A stretch of DNA of 13,718 bases from JAOABV01 sp964473505 (GCA_964473505.1 CAYYPG010000056.1:1-13718), one strand, 5' to 3'; shown: positions 1 to 7,025, counted from the first letter of the stretch. Program-made: numbers and translations. The notes: generated by a model not told the origin, from the letters alone.

Positions 1-214
1 GTTGCGGTTTTATAGTTGTCGATTCAGTTGCGATTTGGTGTTGGAGCGACAGTTTTTTTTGAAAAGAGATTGGTCAAAATTTTTGTGTAAATTGGTTGTT
101 CTTCTCAAGGTATGTTTTCCTTTCTCACATACATATTTTATTATCCTAAAATACGAGAGCGGATACACCTTTTCTTTAACATAACTGATTTTACACAAAA
201 TATCTGCCATATTC

Positions 215-232
215 CATTAGTTATAACTAATG
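215..232. repeat. Perfect 18-bp palindrome
   Basis: CATTAGTTATAACTAATG is a perfect two-fold palindrome with no spacer. That geometry fits a dimeric DNA-binding protein better than an RNA hairpin, which would need a loop. It stands in non-coding DNA with no gene starting nearby inside the window, so no regulated target can be named. Its AT richness raises the chance of random occurrence. Confidence 0.5.
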
Positions 233-538
233 TTTTCGACAGGACGGATTTTTAGATAAGTTATTGTTTTTTATAGCAATATTGCATTTTGCCCTAAAAA
301 GAGGGTACAGTTCCCTGCACAGCCTTCTGGGGTACTTGAAAAATCGGCATGAGAGTCGTTTTAGAAAAACAAGGTCAGAGAAAATTTTTGAAATGTTTTG
401 ATGGTTAATCTTAGTGAAGATGTAATTATCAATTTGTAGGCAATTGACAGAATTAACATGAGAGGAGCTGAGAAAATCATTTAGGAAATGACGACCAGAA
501 TCATTGGATTAATAATTTAGAAAATCGTATACTTTTAT

Positions 539-674
539 TTAGCACTTTTGGGAAGCAATTAAAAAATAATGGTCAAGGCTATGGTATCAGTAATTCAGGA
601 ACAGATTTACTTCTATCAAGACATAAATATTTAGCACTTTTGAAAACAATTAAAAAATAATGGTCAGGGCTATT
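539..674 (+). repeat. Imperfect direct repeat pair (about 44 bp, 92 bp apart)
   Basis: Copy 1 (about 539-582) and copy 2 (about 631-673) both begin TTAGCACTTTTG. Both contain CAATTAAAAAATAATGGTCA and end in GGGCTAT or AGGCTAT. They differ by a few substitutions and one base of length. The copies are not coding. They look like a local duplication that has started to diverge. Confidence 0.75.
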
Positions 675-797
675 AAGTTGCAGTTCAGTGAATTATTTAC
701 TTTATAAGATGATATAGATTAAAAATAGAGAAGCCACAAGGTGTATATATTACTTTTGTTTTAATATTTTTTTAGGAGATTTTTGATAGGTTAAACT

Positions 798-931
798 CGG
801 GCTCAATTTTTATATTCATTATTAGTTTTGGTTCATTCAAAAGCAGATGCCCAAAACAAACGAAGAAATTTATTATTGGGGCTTGATTTTTATGTTTCTT
901 ATTAGTTTTAGCCCATACCTCTCATTCAAAA
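798..931 (+). repeat. Imperfect direct repeat pair (about 45-54 bp, 80 bp apart)
   Basis: The copies at about 798-842 and 878-931 share GGGCT, then TTTTTAT, then TTATTAGTTTT, and both close with CATTCAAAA. The second copy has an extra short stretch before the closing motif. This is the same kind of local direct duplication as the pair at 539-674, in the same gene desert. Confidence 0.6.
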
Positions 932-1248
932 TCTTCTTATACAATAGGGAAGAAGTAGATTATGATGTTAGTAAGTCTTTATCTTGACTGAAGAAGATTT
1001 ATACAAGAAAGTAAGAAAATATCATTCTGTAACTTAACTTGGTAGATTAAACAGATATTTTTAGAGTGCAAAATAGCAAACCTGATAAGAGATGATCCAA
1101 CATATTGCAAATTTATGGTTGACATTTATTTTTATTTAAGGTAGATTGTAATATAAAGATACTGAAAGTAAAAATTGACTTGAATTTATAAATGTTCTGA
1201 AGGTATAAAAATGAAGATACAATTATGATTATAAAACTAAATAATTAT

Positions 1249-1635
1249 AAAACTGATTCAGAGACTAATTATACAGTTGATTGTAAAGCCGAGTATAAAC
1301 TGATTGATAAGAGTGACTATAAAATTGATTATAGCACAGATTAATAAAACTGATTCTGCGACTAATCATACAAACGATTGCAAAATAATTAATAAAACTA
1401 AACTATAAAACCAACAGTGGCAATGATTGTCAATCTGATTAATAGAAAAATTTGAAAAATGTTCAACAGACACCAAGATCCATAAGAAAAAAACAACAAT
1501 TATGTTTCTGCAGTTCATACCTTTTGAACCAATATGGACTTTGTCAGAGTTTTTTAATAAAACTGATTATGAGACTGATTATACTCCAGATTTTAAACTA
1601 ATTCTAAACTAATTAAGAAAACTAAACTATAAAAC
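1249..1635 (+). repeat. Degenerate 12-bp minisatellite, split in two
   Basis: Successive 12-base units follow the pattern AAAACTGATTAT. About twelve units run from 1249 to 1393, and three clear units run from 1559 to 1594 (AAAACTGATTAT, GAGACTGATTAT, ACTCCAGATTTT). Both blocks end in the same tail, AAAACTAAACTATAAAAC (about 1394-1411 and 1618-1635). About 147 bp that include dispersed-repeat copy A separate the blocks. Because the period is a multiple of three, the frame stays in register: an ATG at 1225 opens 39 codons ending at 1344 and rich in x-T-D-Y tetrapeptides (for example NYKTDSETNYTVD). Whether this is translated is unknown. I treat it as a tandem repeat, not a gene. Confidence 0.75.
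1469..1560 (+). repeat. Dispersed repeat family, copy A
   Basis: This stretch of about 90 bp matches the reverse complement of about 13549-13640 (copy C) over nearly its full length. Shared blocks include CACCAAGA, a CAATTATG-TTCTGCA region, CCTTTTGAACCAAT and GACTTTGTCAGAGTT. A more diverged relative (copy B) lies at about 6277-6354. Each copy contains the inverted repeat TGAC-TTT-GTCA. Copy A lies between the two blocks of the 12-bp minisatellite, so it probably inserted into it. No transposase is associated with it. Confidence 0.8.
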
Positions 1636-1669
1636 TTATAAACAATTTATCTGAAAGGTAAAGTTAGAT

Positions 1670-2116
1670 ATGGACACCTTAAAAGTAAAATCGGGCTATA
1701 TTTTGAAATTAGAGATAAATGAAGATATTATTGCTGAACTTAAGAATTTTACTCGACAGAAAAAGATTAAATCTGCTTTTCTTTTTGGACTTGGTGCGGG
1801 AAAAGAGATAACTCTTGGTTATTATGACCCAGTCAAAAAGAATTATCTCAAGAGATTCTTTGCGGACGATAATGAGTTTGCGTCAATTGTTGGTAATATT
1901 GCTTATTTTGATGATGAACCAATATTACATATCCATTGCACTATTAGCCCAGGTAATTTTAATGCTTATAGTGGACATCTGTTTTCTGGAAAAGTTGCAG
2001 CAACTGTGGAATTATTTGTAATGCCTTTAGATAAAAAATTAATTCGTAAGGCTGATGCAAAGACTGGACTTAATTTATTATCTTTTAATCAGAACAAAAC
2101 CGATAAATCACGATAA
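1670..2116 (+). CDS. PPC/DUF296 domain-containing protein
   Basis: The 148-residue product is a stand-alone PPC (DUF296) domain, the family of small trimeric proteins related to the C-terminal domain of plant AT-hook proteins. Family hallmarks are visible in order: a hydrophobic segment with GLGAGKEITLGYYD (about 40-53), VGNIAYFDDEPILHIHC (about 74-90), and SGHLFSGKVAATVELFV (101-117). The histidines at 87, 89 and 103 match the conserved putative metal-binding set of prokaryotic members. The length is typical. The ATG is chosen because it begins the domain at the usual point; GAAAGG lies upstream but with a long spacer of about 11 bases. It is preceded by repetitive DNA and followed by a probable pseudogene, so no partner can be inferred. 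Bacterial members are often annotated as DNA-binding, but their role is poorly defined. Confidence 0.88.
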   Translation: MDTLKVKSGYILKLEINEDIIAELKNFTRQKKIKSAFLFGLGAGKEITLGYYDPVKKNYLKRFFADDNEFASIVGNIAYFDDEPILHIHCTISPGNFNAYSGHLFSGKVAATVELFVMPLDKKLIRKADAKTGLNLLSFNQNKTDKSR

Positions 2117-2130
2117 GCGAGTTTGAATCA

Positions 2131-2420
2131 GTGTTTTTTAATATCACGGTGATTTTGGTTAATACCAACACGAAAACTCAAATCGCTAAACATGCTTTAG
2201 AAAATGGAATTCTCAATGCACGATTTATTACGATAACCGAGAACAACAAGATTTGGTTCTGAACATAAGCGAATAGTCTTAATTGCTAACCGCTTTATTA
2301 GTTAATGTTGATCTCTGACGGTTAAAAATAACTTATTGAAGATTCAGATAATAACTTTGGCAGAAAAGATGCCAAATTTTTCGAGTGGTGAAAGATTTTC
2401 ATCAGAGCAAAGTGTCGCTT
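2131..2420 (+). pseudogene. Possible decayed CutA-like gene
   Basis: A GTG at 2131 opens 43 codons ending at a TGA at 2260-2262. The peptide includes ITVILVNTNTKTQIAKHALE, then NGILNARFITI. This order resembles the CutA N-terminus (IVLVT-P-EEEAEKIARALVEEKLAACVNI). A +1 shift then gives EHKRIVLIANRF, reminiscent of the EVLLIIKT strand. Near 2380-2395, KFFEW could match the terminal YLKWI. No single frame spans these pieces. The likeness is by eye only, so this may be a broken, frameshifted CutA or chance. The stretch is otherwise non-coding and fills the gap before uvrB. Confidence 0.3.
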
Positions 2421-2448
2421 AATATTTACAAAAAAAAGATAATTACGA

Positions 2449-2512
2449 ATGTTCAAATAAAAGAGTATTAGACAAAAGAAAAATTAGCCAATAATAATGT
2501 TCAAATTAAAAG
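2449..2512 (+). repeat. Echo of the uvrB start in its own leader
   Basis: ATGTTCAAATAAAAG (2449-2463) closely matches the first bases of uvrB, ATGTTCAAATTAAAAG (2497-2512), 48 bp downstream, with a single-base length difference. The upstream copy reads ATG TTC AAA TAA and ends at once. I see no clear Shine-Dalgarno sequence before either ATG. It looks like a small local duplication or the footprint of a short insertion. Confidence 0.6.
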
Positions 2513-4509
2513 CACCTTTTACGCCCTCCGGTGACCAACCATCAGCAATTTCTGCTTTAGTTAAAGGAATTAAAGCAAACAAAAAATTTCAAACGCTTTT
2601 AGGTGTTACTGGTTCAGGAAAAACTTTTACGATTGCTAATGTCATTGCTCAAGTTAATCGGCCAGTGATTGTTATTTCCCACAATAAAACCCTAGCAGCC
2701 CAATTGTATGGAGAATTCAAACAGTTTTTTCCGGACAATGCGGTGGAATACTTTATCTCTTATTATGACTACTATCAACCTGAAGCCTATGTACCGGAAA
2801 TGGATTTATATATTGAGAAAGATGCTTCAATCAATGAAGAGATTGAGCAGATGCGATTACGAGCAACCTCAAGTCTGATTGAGCGTCGGGATGTGATTGT
2901 TGTGGCTTCGGTCTCTTGTATTTATAATTTAGGTGAACCCGAAGAATATAAAGAATCGTTACTACCCATCAGTCGAGGCCAAAATATCAGCCGCGACGAA
3001 CTTATTGAAAAGTTGGTCTATCTTCAATATTCGCGTAATGATACTGAACTCAAGAGGTCATGTTTTCGCGTGCGGGGTGATGTGGTCGAAATTCATCCTT
3101 CCCATAGGGATTATGGCGTAAGACTTGAGTTTGGTACTCACAAGATTGAGCGGATTACAATCTTTGATATTCTGAATCGTGCAGTATTAGAAACCCGCGA
3201 GCGTATTGTCCTCTACCCGGCAAAATACTTTGTTACCAGTGGCAATAAGTTGGAACGCGCAATCAGAAGTATTGAAGCCGAACTATCCCAAAGATTAGCC
3301 GAACTCCAAGCGCAAAATAAATTATTAGAAATGCAGAGATTAAAAACTCGAACTAAATTTGATATTGAGATGTTACGAGAATTTGGTTATTGTCCAGGTA
3401 TTGAAAATTATTCTCGTCATCTTTCAGGACGGCCCCCAGGCTCGCGACCATATTGCCTTTTAGACTATTTTCCTTCTGATTATTTAATGATTATCGATGA
3501 GTCGCATCAAACTGTTCCCCAAATAATTGGAATGTATAATGGAGACCGAGCACGGAAAGAAGTTTTAGTTGAACATGGTTTTCGTCTACCTTCTTGTTTG
3601 GATAATCGACCCTTAAAATTTGATGAGTTTAAATCATTAATCAATCAATGCATCTTTACTTCTGCCACCCCAACTGAATTTGAGATTCGTTTGAGTGGCG
3701 GTGAAGTCATCGAGCAAATCGTGCGACCCACTGGTTTAGTTGACCCCAAAATGATTGTCCGACCAACTCAGAATCAAATTGATGATTTAATCAAAGAAAT
3801 TCGCTTAAGGATAGAACGAAAAGAACGGGTCTTAGTAACTACCTTGACAAAACGGATGGCCGAAGATTTGGCTGAATACCTTACTGAAATGGGACTGAAA
3901 GTAAAATATCTCCATTCCGAAATCGATGCAATTGAAAGAATCGAAATCCTTCGGGGGTTACGATTAGGCGAATTTGATGTACTCGTGGGAATTAATTTGT
4001 TACGAGAAGGACTAGATTTACCAGAAGTGTCTTTAGTGGCAATCTTGGATGCAGATAAAGAAGGGTTTTTAAGAGATGAACGGAGTATTATTCAAACTGC
4101 CGGACGTGCAGCCCGCAATGTATCCGGAGTAGTCATTCTTTATGCGGACAATCTTACAAAGTCCATTAAAAATGCTTTAGCCGAAGCTGAACGACGACGC
4201 CAAAAACAGATTGCATATAATCGCAAACATAATATTACTCCCAAATCAATTGAAAAATCAATAACCCAAGTAATCAAAACCACAATTGTTGCGGATGCTA
4301 AAGCCAGTGAAGATATTATTGAAGAGATTAGTTTCATCGGAGATAAGACTGACATCTTAACCCGGTTAGAACAGGCAATGCGCAAAGCGGCAGAAAACTT
4401 AGAATTCGAAAAAGCCGCAAAAATCCGAGACCAAATTAAAAAACTCAAACAAGAATTAATCGACCAAGACGTCCTGCCAACTAAAAAAAGACCAATTCGC
4501 CGAAAATAA
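2497..4509 (+). CDS. uvrB: Excinuclease ABC subunit UvrB
   Basis: UvrB is the damage-verifying helicase-like subunit of bacterial nucleotide excision repair. It is loaded onto DNA by UvrA and then recruits UvrC for incision. At 670 residues this is full length. Visible parts in order: N-terminal FTPSGDQPSAI (8-18); Walker A GVTGSGKT (36-43); the beta-hairpin that clamps DNA, with YYDYYQPEAYVP (89-100); DESH Walker B (334-337); TSATP motif III (388-392); motif V GINLLREGLDLPE (498-510); motif VI QTAGRAARN (533-541); and a C-terminal UVR motif (about 620-655) that contacts UvrC. No key residue is missing. The ATG gives the standard N-terminus, although no Shine-Dalgarno sequence precedes it. 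Gate gene A starts 38 bp downstream on the same strand and may be co-transcribed. Confidence 0.99.
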   Translation: MFKLKAPFTPSGDQPSAISALVKGIKANKKFQTLLGVTGSGKTFTIANVIAQVNRPVIVISHNKTLAAQLYGEFKQFFPDNAVEYFISYYDYYQPEAYVPEMDLYIEKDASINEEIEQMRLRATSSLIERRDVIVVASVSCIYNLGEPEEYKESLLPISRGQNISRDELIEKLVYLQYSRNDTELKRSCFRVRGDVVEIHPSHRDYGVRLEFGTHKIERITIFDILNRAVLETRERIVLYPAKYFVTSGNKLERAIRSIEAELSQRLAELQAQNKLLEMQRLKTRTKFDIEMLREFGYCPGIENYSRHLSGRPPGSRPYCLLDYFPSDYLMIIDESHQTVPQIIGMYNGDRARKEVLVEHGFRLPSCLDNRPLKFDEFKSLINQCIFTSATPTEFEIRLSGGEVIEQIVRPTGLVDPKMIVRPTQNQIDDLIKEIRLRIERKERVLVTTLTKRMAEDLAEYLTEMGLKVKYLHSEIDAIERIEILRGLRLGEFDVLVGINLLREGLDLPEVSLVAILDADKEGFLRDERSIIQTAGRAARNVSGVVILYADNLTKSIKNALAEAERRRQKQIAYNRKHNITPKSIEKSITQVIKTTIVADAKASEDIIEEISFIGDKTDILTRLEQAMRKAAENLEFEKAAKIRDQIKKLKQELIDQDVLPTKKRPIRRK

Positions 4510-4547
4510 ATGAACCATTTTGGTATTCTGCAAATCGTTTGAGATGA

Positions 4548-4991
4548 TTGGAGCGTAATCCTTTGAAGATATTTTCATTGGCTTATAATTTCTTACTCGC
4601 AGTCGGCAAACGGACAGTCAATACCTTCTTAAGCCTAATGAAGATAATTATCTCCGTTTATACCCTTGTTTATATTCTTTCCCTAACACCGTTGCTAAAA
4701 ATCTTTGCTGATTTCCTTAAACCGGCGATGAAGTATTTTGGATTACCAGGCGAAAGCGCTTTGGCATTAATTCTGGGAAACTTTATTAATCTTTATGCTG
4801 GTATCGGCGTCATTCCACTCTTACAACTTTCTTCTCGTCAAGTAACAACTTTAGCACTAATGCTATTAACGTCACATAGCCAGATTTTAGAAACATCCGT
4901 CTTTATTAAACTAAAAACTCGATTTATCTTTCTATTGTTTCTAAGAATCTTTATTGCGATAATTGTTGGCTACTTGTTTGCACACTTATGA
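4548..4991 (+). CDS. Gate-domain (nucleoside-recognition-like) membrane protein A
   Basis: This is a small integral membrane protein of about 147 residues. It fits the Gate/nucleoside-recognition family (the fold shared with SpmA/SpmB and the FeoB membrane core). Hydrophobic segments lie at about 30-50, 70-92, 98-112 and 126-146. The stretch GLPGESALALILGNF (65-79) followed by INLYAGIGVI, and later LALMLLTSHSQILET (102-116), are typical of the first protein of a two-gene Gate pair; gene B is the second. The frame is bounded upstream by a TGA at 4545, so the start is the TTG at 4548, or TTG 4563. The next ATG (codon 31) would remove the N-terminal amphipathic region. The transported or sensed molecule is unknown. 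Confidence 0.8.
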   Translation: MERNPLKIFSLAYNFLLAVGKRTVNTFLSLMKIIISVYTLVYILSLTPLLKIFADFLKPAMKYFGLPGESALALILGNFINLYAGIGVIPLLQLSSRQVTTLALMLLTSHSQILETSVFIKLKTRFIFLLFLRIFIAIIVGYLFAHL

Positions 4992-5061
4992 GAATTGTTA
5001 ATTATTTTGAAAAGTTCATTAAGTTTTTTATTTCTGAATTCGATCGTGAAATTATAGAGTA

Positions 5062-5175
5062 TCTTTATATTTGTATTTGATTCCGATGAACTATTATTTT
5101 AAGAGACTGGTCAGTCAATTATTTTCCAGGATTATGATTGCAATAATCTTTGTATATCTTTTTACTTGCTTATGA
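5062..5175 (+). pseudogene. Apparent decayed extra copy of the Gate gene A tail
   Basis: The frame ending at the TGA at 5173-5175 encodes RIMIAIIFVYLFTCL before the stop. Intact gene A ends RIFIAIIVGYLFAHL before its stop at 4989-4991. Upstream KRLVSQLF also parallels KTRFIFLLF. Eleven of the 15 terminal residues are identical or similar, and both end in L-stop, although the DNA has diverged. An ATG at 5086 could open only 29 codons. This looks like the last remnant of a second Gate A paralogue, placed just before a partial copy of Gate gene B's head, as if an A-B pair had once been duplicated. Confidence 0.5.
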
Positions 5176-5310
5176 TTGATAAGAATTATTTTTACGGTTT
5201 ATTATTAATAGTTAATAATCGTTCCGATAATCGCCGTCTTTCTTTTGCCCAATCGAATTATTATGAACAATAGCAGTTATTACAATAGTTTAATCAAAAT
5301 AGTATTTGAG

Positions 5311-5662
5311 AATTATTGTCATAGTTGGTAATCTTCTTTTTCTTAGTTAATGATTATCTATGATTATTTGGTTGTCTGTCATCATCTAATATGATTATTT
5401 ATAATTATTTAAAAGGTTTATTCGGTTTAGGTCTCAAGACATTCATCATTTTTTTGGTTTTCGTTTTATTAGAAATAATTCAAAGAAAAATTATCGTCAT
5501 AGTTGTTATCTCTTTTTGCGTGTTAATGATTATCTATTATTTGATTGTCTGTCATCATCTAATATGATTATTTATAATTATTTAAAAGGTTTATCCGGTT
5601 TAGGTCTCAAGACATTCATCATTCTCTTTTTGGTTTTCGTTTTATTAGAGATTATCCAAAGA
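5311..5662 (+). repeat. Tandem 175-bp duplication covering the start of Gate gene B
   Basis: Copy 1 (about 5311-5487) and copy 2 (about 5488-5662) are head-to-tail and highly similar. Both contain ATGATTATTTATAATTATTT (from 5391 and 5564), and GGTTTAGGTCTCAAGACATT follows in each. In the coding part the differences are one missing codon in copy 1, one amino-acid change (TTC/TCC), and three third-base changes in the E-I-I codons that leave the peptide unchanged. The copies are not identical, so an assembly artefact is unlikely. Copy 2 is the real start of the intact gene. Confidence 0.92.
5391..5567 (+). CDS. Possible 58-residue membrane peptide made by the duplication
   Basis: The ATG of duplicate copy 1 opens 58 codons. 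The first 32 nearly equal the N-terminus of Gate protein B (MIIYNYLKGLFGLGLKTF). At the duplication junction the frame enters copy 2's upstream DNA in another phase and encodes IIVIVVISFCVLMIIYYLIV before the stop. The product would be two hydrophobic segments with a short KRK-like turn. Its TGA (5565-5567) overlaps the gene B start as ATGA, a layout that permits translational coupling. Mostly silent differences from copy 2 hint at some coding constraint. It may equally be a gene fragment kept open by chance. No Shine-Dalgarno sequence is seen. Confidence 0.35.
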   Translation: MIIYNYLKGLFGLGLKTFIIFLVFVLLEIIQRKIIVIVVISFCVLMIIYYLIVCHHLI

Positions 5663-6007
5663 AGCGGAATTTTAAGAAAAGGTTATCAGACAGTATCAAA
5701 AGGAATTAAATTTCTCGGATTTACCGCTGAAGGAACTGCACCACTTTTAGCCGGTATCATTTTAGGCATAATCTATGGCGCGGGCGTAATTGATGATTTA
5801 ATCAAACAAGGCAGTGTTAACAAAAAGCAAGTCTTTTTAGTTTCCGTTTTTCTTTCAATGTGCCATGCGATATTTGAAGACACAGGATTGTTTTTAATGC
5901 TTAGCGCAAACCTGTTTTGGATTACCGTGCCTAGATTATTACTGGCAATCGTCATAACTTTTATAATTAGCAAACTGACAAGGTATGAACGGAAAAATAG
6001 TGCATAA
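5564..6007 (+). CDS. Gate-domain (nucleoside-recognition-like) membrane protein B
   Basis: With the ATG at 5564 the product has 147 residues, the same size as Gate protein A. Hydrophobic segments lie at about 14-32, 56-74, 89-103 and 108-138. The family signature is clear: LLAGIILGIIYGAGVIDD (about 61-78) and CHAIFEDTGLF (about 100-110), the second-half pattern of paired Gate proteins in which A and B probably form one membrane unit. A TTG at 5516 would add 16 residues, but those codons lie in duplicated leader DNA and look non-coding, so ATG 5564 is preferred. It overlaps the stop of the 58-codon ORF as ATGA. The substrate is unknown. Confidence 0.8.
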   Translation: MIIYNYLKGLSGLGLKTFIILFLVFVLLEIIQRSGILRKGYQTVSKGIKFLGFTAEGTAPLLAGIILGIIYGAGVIDDLIKQGSVNKKQVFLVSVFLSMCHAIFEDTGLFLMLSANLFWITVPRLLLAIVITFIISKLTRYERKNSA

Positions 6008-6276
6008 CTACATATACTACGCTATCTGTCCTTAAAAATCCATATAAGTTTTAAATACAGTAAAGATTCTCAAATCATAAGGAAAGAGTAGTTTTGCTTC
6101 CTTAATATAGTTATGAGGTACTAAATGGTTATTTTCAGACTTCATCTGCCATCTGTTTGTCTACCCCCGACTTGATTCACCCAAAAAGACAACAAAGAAA
6201 ATAGTTGTAAAATATTTATCTTTTTATTTTTACTGTAGATTTGGTATCATCAGAGACAAAATAAATCTTTTCATAC

Positions 6277-6354
6277 AAAAAAAGAATCCTGACAAAGTCA
6301 ATATTTTGCTCAAAGACATGAAATACACAAGCAGATGTCTTTTTTATGTGCCAC
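6277..6354 (-). repeat. Dispersed repeat family, copy B
   Basis: Read on the - strand, this stretch aligns with copies A and C: a run of A residues, then TGCTT, TATTTCATG, CTTTGAGC, and ATATTGACTTTGTCAG followed by a T-rich end. It is more diverged than A and C are from each other and about four bases shorter in the middle. The TGACAAAGTCA inverted repeat is kept exactly (6290-6300). Confidence 0.65.
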
Positions 6355-6453
6355 AGCATTTTCATAACCGTCCCTTCAGAATTTTTTCAAAAAAAAAGTT
6401 CAGCAAACGTGCATTTTGTTATTCTGAGCTTGATTTAAAACCTCACAGAGTAG

Positions 6454-6474
6454 ATGCCGAAATTTATTCAGCAT
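6454..6474. repeat. Hairpin in a worn intergenic repeat
   Basis: ATGCCGAA and TTCAGCAT flank the five bases ATTTA. They form an 8-position stem with one mismatch. No T-run follows, so it is not an obvious terminator. Confidence 0.35.
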
Positions 6475-6524
6475 AGTATTTGTGTGATTTTAGTCCTCCG
6501 AAGCGTTCAGCCCAAAATTCTTCG

Positions 6525-6552
6525 TTTAACAAATTACCTAAATTTTGTTAAA
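6525..6552. repeat. AT-rich inverted repeat (9 bp plus bulged extension)
   Basis: TTTAACAAA and TTTGTTAAA pair perfectly. After a one-base bulge a further TT/AA pair leaves the loop ACCTA. The dyad lies 540 bp after Gate gene B and covers the start of a dubious 64-codon frame. It could be an operator or a weak terminator, and no function can be assigned from the sequence. Confidence 0.4.
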
Positions 6553-6842
6553 TTATAACATCGTTAGTGATTTATTGAGAAAAAACGGTGATAACATCGC
6601 CAGTAAGAACTTCTTTGAGAAAACTACAAAATTTAAGGCAAATTATGACCCGGACACGATTCATAATGCAATTGCAAGTGATTATTGGACAGCAGGCTTA
6701 AACGTAGGCTCAACTAGAGAAAGTGAGAAATTCGACTAAAATAATTCTGGGTGAAGAAGACGTGCCTTCACTAATAAATCTAATGTATTTGGCTTATGCT
6801 CGGTAAATCTGAAAAATATTTGTGAAAATTTATTGTAGTTAA

Positions 6843-7025
6843 GCATATCTTTTTCTTTTTTCTGTCGTTTCGTTAGTTCTATCAGTAGACTCTGGGCTAG
6901 CCAAGGGCTTACTGGTGGACAACCGGAGAGTTTGTCTATCCGTTAACATCGTCAGAAGCCCTTTTTATTATCTGGGATTTGGTATAATGATTTATTTTTC
7001 GGAATATCAATCAGATAGCCGATAA
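6843..7025 (+). pseudogene. Open, startless frame with GC-richer core and stem: decayed gene or structured RNA
   Basis: A stop-free frame of 60 codons runs to a TAA at 7023-7025. It begins with a signal-peptide-like hydrophobic stretch (YLFLFSVVSLVLSVDSG), then AKGLLVDNRRVCLSV. No ATG, GTG or TTG lies at its beginning, so it would be a gene fragment. The same DNA contains AAGGGCTT (6903-6910) and AAGCCCTT (6956-6963), a perfect 8-bp stem closed by TTTTTATTA. Inside are smaller helices (CTGGT/ACCGG with a G-U pair, or GACAA/TTGTC). The block 6888-6961 is clearly richer in G and C than its surroundings. It could be a small RNA or orphan terminator instead. I cannot choose between these. Confidence 0.3.

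Larger units (their letters stand above)
1..1669. other. Gene desert of about 1.67 kb with scattered repeats
   Basis: No open frame here resembles a recognised family. The longest frames are about 60 codons, lack family motifs and overlap each other on opposite strands near the left edge. The stretch is very AT-rich and dense in stop codons in all frames. It contains an 18-bp palindrome, two pairs of imperfect direct repeats about 80-92 bp apart, a degenerate 12-bp minisatellite and one copy of a dispersed repeat, listed separately. A GC-richer patch near 296-350 has short self-complementary pieces (GGGTAC and GTTCCC) but no clear fold. The whole region looks like decayed intergenic DNA rather than functional coding sequence. 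Confidence 0.6.

Noticed and set aside
2..210. Overlapping 60-66-codon frames on both strands at the left edge
   Set aside because: They have no family features, are mutually antisense and have AT-biased composition; they are best explained as chance frames.
296..350. REP-like or RAYT-associated palindrome (GGGTACAGTTCCC)
   Set aside because: The dyad is short and imperfect, has no second copy in the window, and no RAYT transposase is present.
1249..1635. CRISPR array
   Set aside because: The units are contiguous 12-mers without spacers and are degenerate. No cas genes are present.
6545..6739. 64-codon + strand frame in the gene desert
   Set aside because: It has a TTG start inside a hairpin, no ribosome binding site, no recognisable motif and no supporting context.
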